Part shown: positions 1-4,815 of the stretch, piece by piece | Position numbering within the stretch: the stretch's first letter is position 1 | Layout: the number at the start of each line of letters is the position of its first letter | Assembly: GCA_018384465.1 (NCBI GenBank) | Contig: JAHAYQ010000035.1 | Span: 1 to 7,811 of the forward strand | Length of the DNA stretch: 7,811 bases | Reading direction: 5' to 3' | DNA from: Myroides sp. | Lineage (GTDB): Bacteria > Bacteroidota > Bacteroidia > Flavobacteriales > Flavobacteriaceae | Translations under genes and position numbers: made by a program | Notes under the pieces: model-generated | Databases searched by the model: none | Told to the model about the DNA's origin: nothing | The model's input: only the letters and a program-made list of their open reading frames with translations

Positions 1-1
1 A

Positions 2-544
2 CATGTATTAGGTCGACTACAGATAAAAGATTCAACCACTTTCGAACTGTACGATGATGCTCTTCAAAAACAGATTGATGGCGTATTTGATACCGACGGA
101 CAGCTGGTTACAGATGCAAAAACCAATCAAGGTGTGTATACCTATTATTACCGTAATCAGTATCTAGTATATCAACCACAAACTAACCAGTTTATGCAGG
201 GTAAAACCATTGATACTACAACCCTAGCCAAAATACAGATTACCGAATTGGTAGACGGAAGTCGGAAAATGGGTGCACCACCACACAAAGTCAATGCAAA
301 AACATACGCTTATAATGGCTTATTGTATGTGAAATCGGAATTACTTGGAAAGAACGAGCCTAAAAGTATGTGGTATCAAGCCAGTATTATCGATGTGTAC
401 AATTACAACAAAAATGAATATCAATACAGTTTTTATGCGTACGACCATCAGAAAGATAAAATCAAAGAGTTTGCCTTAAATGATACTTATTTCTTTGGGT
501 TGGTTGAGAATTCCTTAGTGCGCTATCAAATAATGAAACAATAA
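2..544 (+). CDS. 3' part of a hypothetical beta-propeller-like protein (5' truncated by window edge)
   Basis: The reading frame is open from the left edge to a TAA stop, giving 180 C-terminal residues, so the true start lies outside the window. The GTG at 134 is internal: the residues before it (LGRLQIKDSTTFELYDD and onward) continue the same style of sequence and have no stop. The protein is rich in Tyr, Asn and short alternating beta-type segments. Visible marks are YYYRNQY (near the GTG), a GKTIDT motif about 20 residues later, and a terminal stretch with SMWYQASIIDVYNYN followed by YSFYAYD. This looks like the last blades of a beta-propeller, and similar proteins occur in Flavobacteria/Sphingobacteria near small exported proteins; that comparison is from memory and not searched. 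Function is unknown. It is co-oriented with the DUF6520-like gene 75 nt downstream and may share a transcript with it. The 3' end is intact. Confidence 0.7.
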   Translation, partial: HVLGRLQIKDSTTFELYDDALQKQIDGVFDTDGQLVTDAKTNQGVYTYYYRNQYLVYQPQTNQFMQGKTIDTTTLAKIQITELVDGSRKMGAPPHKVNAKTYAYNGLLYVKSELLGKNEPKSMWYQASIIDVYNYNKNEYQYSFYAYDHQKDKIKEFALNDTYFFGLVENSLVRYQIMKQ

Positions 545-548
545 AAAT

Positions 549-562
549 CTATTGGCCAATAG
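549..562. repeat. Perfect 14-bp palindrome in the spacer upstream of the DUF6520-like gene
   Basis: CTATTGGCCAATAG is its own reverse complement. It begins five bases after the stop codon of the upstream gene and ends 57 bases before the ATG of the DUF6520-like gene. With no spacer it would fold poorly as an RNA hairpin, and no T-run follows, so it is a weak terminator candidate. A dimeric-regulator operator is equally possible. No partner site was found in the window; function is not established. Confidence 0.45.
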
Positions 563-586
563 CAGGGTTTAACGGTTGAAAACCTG
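563..586 (+). other. Imperfect stem-loop upstream of the DUF6520-like gene
   Basis: CAGGGTTT (563-570) can pair with AAAACCTG (579-586) with one G/A mismatch around an 8-nt loop, leaving 33 nt before the ATG at 620. It immediately follows the 14-bp palindrome. It could be part of a 5' leader structure or chance. No T-run follows, so it does not look like an intrinsic terminator. I could not identify a Bacteroidota-type promoter (TTTG / TAnnTTTG) in this spacer, which slightly favours co-transcription with the upstream gene. Confidence 0.25.
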
Positions 587-619
587 TATAAAAGAGTAGA
601 CCAACAAAATTATTAAATC

Positions 620-913
620 ATGAAAAAAAATTTAAAACAAGTCTTAGTACCATTGGCAGTAATGGTTTTTGGCGCAGCAGCAGCATTTGCAACAAATGCA
701 GCAAAACAAAGTCAAAGACAGTCTACTGTAGTAGATCATGCTTATTACTACAACAGCGCATTACCTTCTGGTTCTAGATGTGTAATGGTTGAAGTAGAAT
801 GTCTTGATGGAGAGGGACTAATCTGTACCGACTTTGCTAACCGTCGAGTTTGGAAAACAGATGTTGAAGGATTAACCGGATGTACGGGAAGTCTTACAAG
901 AATTGGTGATTAA
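620..913 (+). CDS. DUF6520-like small exported protein with four cysteines
   Basis: A complete 97-residue protein. Residues 1-25 form a clear Sec signal peptide: KK near the start, hydrophobic VLVPLAVMVFGAAAA, and a likely cleavage after AFA (24), leaving a mature protein of about 73 residues. The mature part starts with a polar, flexible segment (TNAAKQSQRQS), then a Tyr patch (AYYYN, 41-45), then four cysteines at 54, 61, 69 and 88. An even number of cysteines in an exported protein suggests two disulfides, but the pairing is inferred. Length, signal peptide and the late Cys pattern match what I know of the DUF6520 family, common small proteins of Flavobacteriia and Sphingobacteriia with no established function. 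The start is fixed by the signal peptide; there is no Shine-Dalgarno sequence, only an A/T-rich leader as usual in Bacteroidota. A strong palindrome follows the stop codon. It is convergent with the S9 peptidase gene. A toxin, carrier or structural role cannot be distinguished here. Confidence 0.8.
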   Translation: MKKNLKQVLVPLAVMVFGAAAAFATNAAKQSQRQSTVVDHAYYYNSALPSGSRCVMVEVECLDGEGLICTDFANRRVWKTDVEGLTGCTGSLTRIGD

Positions 914-921
914 TTTTTAAT

Positions 922-943
922 GAGGGCTGCAATTGCAGCCCTC
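922..943. terminator. Probable bidirectional terminator between convergent genes
   Basis: A perfect 22-bp palindrome: the half GAGGGCTGCAA is followed directly by its reverse complement, so the RNA can form a G/C-rich stem of 9 pairs closed by an AATT loop from either strand. It lies 8 bases after the stop of the DUF6520-like gene and 6 bases beyond the stop of the oppositely oriented S9 gene, the expected place for a shared terminator. The flanks are A/T-rich but neither side has a long uninterrupted T-run, so efficiency is uncertain. Confidence 0.8.
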
Positions 944-949
944 TAACTA

Positions 950-3421
950 TTACTCTTTCAAATAGCTATCAAACCACTTTTTAATTCTGTCAGATAAATC
1001 CCTTTGATTTTCTTTATTCTCTAAAACATGACCTTCTTTTGGGTACAGCAAGAGCTTTACGTCCTTTTTTCCATCCTTCAATGCTAAATACATAGAAATG
1101 CTCTGGTTCCAGTTAACCTGATAATCTTCTTTTCCTGTCCATAAAAGTACAGGCGTATTTATCCGCTTTACATGTGTTAGTGGTGAATTATCATAATACT
1201 TCTCAGATATTTCAGTAAATCCTGATCCCATCCGATAACTCTCATAATAGAACCTCCAAATTTCAGGACGTCCAGACAACCAATTTACTGAATGATACCA
1301 ATTAACAATATCGAAAATTCCGGCGCCAGATACTGCTACCTTAAAAATATCAGTTTGCGTGAGGATAAAATTTGTTTCGTAACCTCCGAATGAGTGTCCA
1401 ATCAGTCCGAGCCTTTGTTTAGCAAATGGAATAACATTATTTAAACTATCAATGGCAGTTAGCACGCTTTCGGTTGCGGAATATCCGGGACTTCCGTACT
1501 GATATCGAATATCAGGTTCTATTACAAAATATCCATCTTGTGTATAGTCACGGTAATTGAAGCCTGTCATACTAACTTCGTCCCGCGATTGATAATTTAA
1601 CCGCTCATTTATTTTCTTTTCATAAATATTAAATATTGCAGGATATTTTCTGTCTGGTTGATAACCTAAAGGATACCTTACAATTGCACCGGTTTTATTA
1701 CCATGTCTATCTGTCCAACCAAAATATTCTGTTTTTTGAAGAGCTGCCAGGCTATCGTGACGGTTGGTTTTGTAGACCAATTTTTCGATATTGTTTTTCA
1801 AATCTAAAATATATAAAGCTGGTGGAGAAGATCCATTTTCCTTCGTATAAGTTAACATTCCCTGCGAGCGTTTCAACTGCGCGTAACTATGAGTACTACG
1901 TAGTAGTGAATATTCTTTATAATCAGCATCTAAAATAGACAAGCCTTCTTCTGCGTAGGCAGCGTCCTTCCAATGTAGAATATAGTTACCGTATTCCAGT
2001 AGGGTTCTTGTATAAGTAAAACCAAGTGGTTCTTTCTGTGAACTGTAATTAACAGATGGAAAATCATATACACGATCCTTCTCCCTACCCGATGTTATTC
2101 TGTTAGACAAATTCTTATCAATATCGTACAGCCATAAGTCCCTAGAATCCTTAAACAATACATATTTTTCAGCCAGCAGTACAGGTTTCTGAATCACAGT
2201 GTGTTCCCTCGGAACAAAGTCACTGTTATTTTTTGCAAACTCATTGTACATGTTTCTCGTTACCAACGTATGACTTTTTTTTGTTGGATCAAACTTTGTC
2301 CAATTATGCCCATCCAAATAAAAAAGAGATGAAAATCCTGTTGCTGAATAAATCATCTGATGATTTCCAGTGGCTTTTGCAACGTACTCAAACTTTTTTA
2401 AACGATAGTTAAAACGATACATTTCGAGATCAGGAATATAACGTGTTAGGTCATCTATCCATTTAACTGCATAAAGTTCACCATTATCTGTCACTTTTGG
2501 TTGCTCTTCAGGACCACAGATAATTACTTTCATGTCTCCTTTTTTCAAATCAATAATTCCAACTGCTTCAGATCCTTCCCTCTTATGGAATGGTTCCAAA
2601 GTATTCCCTTCACCCCATACTTCAACATTCCCCTTAGTTTCTCTCGTTTCCTTTCGCATTCCTAGTATAAGCTTGTCCTGCTTGAGCAGACGCACCGATT
2701 TAAACAACGTATCAATTTCTCTACCACTCTGCTCCATTTTTCCTTTATACTTTAAAACAGATTTATTATTAACGGTTTTAAAAACAAAAATATCCTTCTT
2801 ATCATTTCCAATGATATAACAGCCGGATTCTTCCGGATTACATAATACTTTCTTTATTTTGGTACCCGCAGGAAGAGGAAGCTGATGCCGTATGGTTTGA
2901 CCATTTTTTAAACCATAAGTACTTATATTACCGGAAGATGTCACTGCATTTAGCTCTTGTTTTTTATTGCAGACTGCATAATGAGTTATTTCTTCAAATG
3001 TTTTTTCAATTCCTGTGACAGGATTGAAAACCGTGAGTACCTTTAACTGTTTATTGAAACCAAGCAAACGATTAACAGGTTCTATCCATTCAACAGTACC
3101 AATTTCAGGAAGCCTTTGCACTATAAATTTTTGCAAGTCAACCACAATCAGTTCATTCGTTTTAATATCTGTACCCAAAAACCATTCATCTGTAAGTACT
3201 GTGGAGTTTGCGATACTTTCAAATTCCAGTTTTTGACCCGATTTCATATTATATAAGCACAGTTTTTCTGTATTATGGTGATTTTTAAAAAAAGTTACAA
3301 CTCCTTTATTGTTTACTTTGTCATTAATCAGTTTCTCGTAACTATTTTCAGATTCCTGCCCTATTACCGGGCAGGAAACGAAAACTAACAAATAAATAAT
3401 ATGAGAAAAAAAAATTTTCAT
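950..3421 (-). CDS. Exported S9 family (prolyl oligopeptidase/DPP-type) serine peptidase
   Basis: A complete 823-residue protein. Residues 1-22 are a signal peptide (hydrophobic IIYLLVFVSCPVIG, probable cleavage near GQ at 21-22), so it acts in the periplasm or at the surface. Residues about 25-560 are beta-rich and fit the propeller that gates the active site in this family. The C-terminal alpha/beta-hydrolase domain (about 575-823) has the nucleophile in GHSFGGY (Ser677), the acid in TGKEDYQVN (Asp766) and the base in PKEGH (His798): a complete triad with normal order and spacing. Tyr600 in NIYEKK sits where the oxyanion-hole Tyr of DPP-type enzymes is expected. The usual YGGP and RGSGGRG-like motifs are replaced by YEKKINERL and DIRYQYGSPGY, marking a divergent subgroup. 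The gene starts 11 nt after the susD-like stop, so it is very likely co-transcribed and processes what SusCD binds or imports. Cleavage specificity cannot be read from the sequence; an esterase or acyl-peptidase role is a less likely alternative. Confidence 0.9.
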   Translation of the reverse strand: MKIFFSHIIYLLVFVSCPVIGQESENSYEKLINDKVNNKGVVTFFKNHHNTEKLCLYNMKSGQKLEFESIANSTVLTDEWFLGTDIKTNELIVVDLQKFIVQRLPEIGTVEWIEPVNRLLGFNKQLKVLTVFNPVTGIEKTFEEITHYAVCNKKQELNAVTSSGNISTYGLKNGQTIRHQLPLPAGTKIKKVLCNPEESGCYIIGNDKKDIFVFKTVNNKSVLKYKGKMEQSGREIDTLFKSVRLLKQDKLILGMRKETRETKGNVEVWGEGNTLEPFHKREGSEAVGIIDLKKGDMKVIICGPEEQPKVTDNGELYAVKWIDDLTRYIPDLEMYRFNYRLKKFEYVAKATGNHQMIYSATGFSSLFYLDGHNWTKFDPTKKSHTLVTRNMYNEFAKNNSDFVPREHTVIQKPVLLAEKYVLFKDSRDLWLYDIDKNLSNRITSGREKDRVYDFPSVNYSSQKEPLGFTYTRTLLEYGNYILHWKDAAYAEEGLSILDADYKEYSLLRSTHSYAQLKRSQGMLTYTKENGSSPPALYILDLKNNIEKLVYKTNRHDSLAALQKTEYFGWTDRHGNKTGAIVRYPLGYQPDRKYPAIFNIYEKKINERLNYQSRDEVSMTGFNYRDYTQDGYFVIEPDIRYQYGSPGYSATESVLTAIDSLNNVIPFAKQRLGLIGHSFGGYETNFILTQTDIFKVAVSGAGIFDIVNWYHSVNWLSGRPEIWRFYYESYRMGSGFTEISEKYYDNSPLTHVKRINTPVLLWTGKEDYQVNWNQSISMYLALKDGKKDVKLLLYPKEGHVLENKENQRDLSDRIKKWFDSYLKE
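3406..3414 (-). repeat. T9 homopolymer tract in codons 3-6 of the S9 peptidase gene
   Basis: On the coding strand nine consecutive T span codons 3 to 6 (ATT TTT TTT TCT). A one-base slip here would shift the frame within the signal peptide. Tracts of this length can be slippage-prone, but A/T-rich signal-peptide starts are common in this genome type: the DUF6520-like gene has A8, and the susC- and susD-like genes have A7 just after their ATGs. Phase variation is therefore only a possibility. Confidence 0.6.
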
Positions 3422-3432
3422 GGTGTTCGATT

Positions 3433-4800
3433 TTAATATCCAATATTCTGCGGTAAAAGCCCAGGATTGAGTAGCAATTCATTATCAGGAAGAGGTAGCA
3501 ATGAGAAGTGTGACCTCCATTGCGGTTTTACACTAAGCAGATCGTTCAAACGATTTCTACGTTTGAGGTCATAGAACCGGTGCCCAAACTCGCAAAAAAG
3601 TTCCGCACGTCTCTCCCGCATCAGTACTTCCAGTCCTTCTGTAACATTAGCCACGTGGACCACATCCAGACCTGCACGCATACGAAGCACACTTATATAA
3701 CTATTAAATGCTGCAAAATCCGCTAATTCCATTGCAGCTTCAGCCGCTATAAGGTACATTTCTTCCAGACGGATGACTACCGAATATTCCTTTGTAGGTG
3801 ATGATGCTCCCCTAACCTTATATTTATATGCACAATAATCTTCTGTAGTAGTTCCTACTTTCTTTATCCAGTTTTCCATACGCAGGTCTCCTGTTTCGAA
3901 TGAGTTAACCAAAAAAAGTGACAACCTACCTTGTGGAGCCGGCACTGAAGTAAATATATATTCGGTACCTTCTGCCGTATTTCTTCCCTCTGCATCAGGT
4001 TTCAGCTGCCAGATCGCACTTCGGCTCTCTTTCAGGAATACCTTATCTAAAGGCTCCAGTTCATATTCTGCCTGATCTATTAACAGTTGTGCAGTACTTA
4101 AAGCTTTATCCCATTTTTGCTGGTATAGGTACATACGCGCAAGAAATGCACGGACTACCGAACGATTAATACGAATTTTTTCTGCAGATGGATACAAATC
4201 ACTAAGATGCTGTTGCGCCTGTTCCAAATCGGATACAGCCAGTTGCATGATCTGTGTTTCGGAAATTTTTTCTATTTTTTTATTAATATTATAATCTGTT
4301 ATTGTTACATAAGGAACAGATCCAAAAGTTTGTGAAAGGTAAAAGTGAAGTATGCCTCTTACCGCAAGAGCTTCTCCCTGTAAACGAGTGCGAACTTCTT
4401 TAGACATACCTGATGAATTATTTAACCCCTCAAGTACACTATTTACCGTATAAATCTGCTTGTAGGTATTATCCCATATTGTTTTTACACCCGCATTTCC
4501 GGCAACCACACTTCCTTCGTAAAAGTGTCTGTGGTTAGTTGACTGCGGATTTATCACCTCTATCTCGTCTGTATAGCACGCCAATAAATACCCCATACCT
4601 AGTCGGCTACCAGCAAAAAATCCGCTGTTACGCATTTGTGTATATACATAAGTTAACGCTGCTTCGGCAGTACGGTCATCATTAAAGACGATCGACTGTC
4701 CCACCTGATCTTTGGGTATATCTGTTTCAAGAAAGCTCTCGCAAGCTACAGGAACTATGGTCAAGATCAGGATTACTAAAATTTTTACTATTTTTTTCAT
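3433..4800 (-). CDS. SusD/RagB family outer-membrane nutrient-binding lipoprotein
   Basis: A complete 455-residue protein, somewhat short for a family usually near 480-600. It starts with a lipoprotein signal peptide (MKKIVKILVILILTIVPVAC); Cys20 is the lipidation site and is followed by ESFLETD, a typical SusD opening. The helical TPR-like N-terminal half includes YVYTQMRNSG and LAVSDLEQAQQHLSDLYP. The C-terminal family signature is complete: RRAELFCEFGHRFYDLKR (from about 397), LPLPDNEL (435-442) and a final LPQNIGY. In the family, SusD forms the surface lid that captures ligand and closes over its partner SusC barrel. It lies 15 nt downstream of the susC-like gene and 11 nt upstream of the S9 peptidase gene, so all three are probably one operon. 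The peptidase neighbour suggests a peptide ligand, as known for RagB of Porphyromonas gingivalis, but ligand residues cannot be identified here. Confidence 0.95.
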   Translation of the reverse strand: MKKIVKILVILILTIVPVACESFLETDIPKDQVGQSIVFNDDRTAEAALTYVYTQMRNSGFFAGSRLGMGYLLACYTDEIEVINPQSTNHRHFYEGSVVAGNAGVKTIWDNTYKQIYTVNSVLEGLNNSSGMSKEVRTRLQGEALAVRGILHFYLSQTFGSVPYVTITDYNINKKIEKISETQIMQLAVSDLEQAQQHLSDLYPSAEKIRINRSVVRAFLARMYLYQQKWDKALSTAQLLIDQAEYELEPLDKVFLKESRSAIWQLKPDAEGRNTAEGTEYIFTSVPAPQGRLSLFLVNSFETGDLRMENWIKKVGTTTEDYCAYKYKVRGASSPTKEYSVVIRLEEMYLIAAEAAMELADFAAFNSYISVLRMRAGLDVVHVANVTEGLEVLMRERRAELFCEFGHRFYDLKRRNRLNDLLSVKPQWRSHFSLLPLPDNELLLNPGLLPQNIGY

Positions 4801-4815
4801 GATGAACAGTTTTAT

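Noticed and set aside
134..544. A separate 136-residue gene starting at GTG 134
   Set aside because: The frame is open upstream to the window edge with the same composition and no start context at 134, so this is the 3' part of a longer gene.
1636..1938. 100-codon frame on the + strand
   Set aside because: It lies wholly antisense to the S9 peptidase gene and encodes no recognisable motif; the S9 frame is well supported by family motifs.
2532..3236. Two + strand frames (2532-2819 and 3015-3236)
   Set aside because: Both are antisense to the propeller part of the S9 gene, with Ser/Leu/Phe-rich low-information products typical of shadow frames.
3350..3421. Lipoprotein signal (Cys in VFVSC) for the S9 peptidase
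   Set aside because: The residue at -3 is Phe rather than the usual Leu, Val or Ile, and no acidic or Ser-rich export signal follows the Cys, so an ordinary signal peptide cleaved near GQ is preferred. Not fully excluded.
3520..3726. 68-codon + strand frame
   Set aside because: It is antisense to the conserved C-terminal signature of the susD-like gene.
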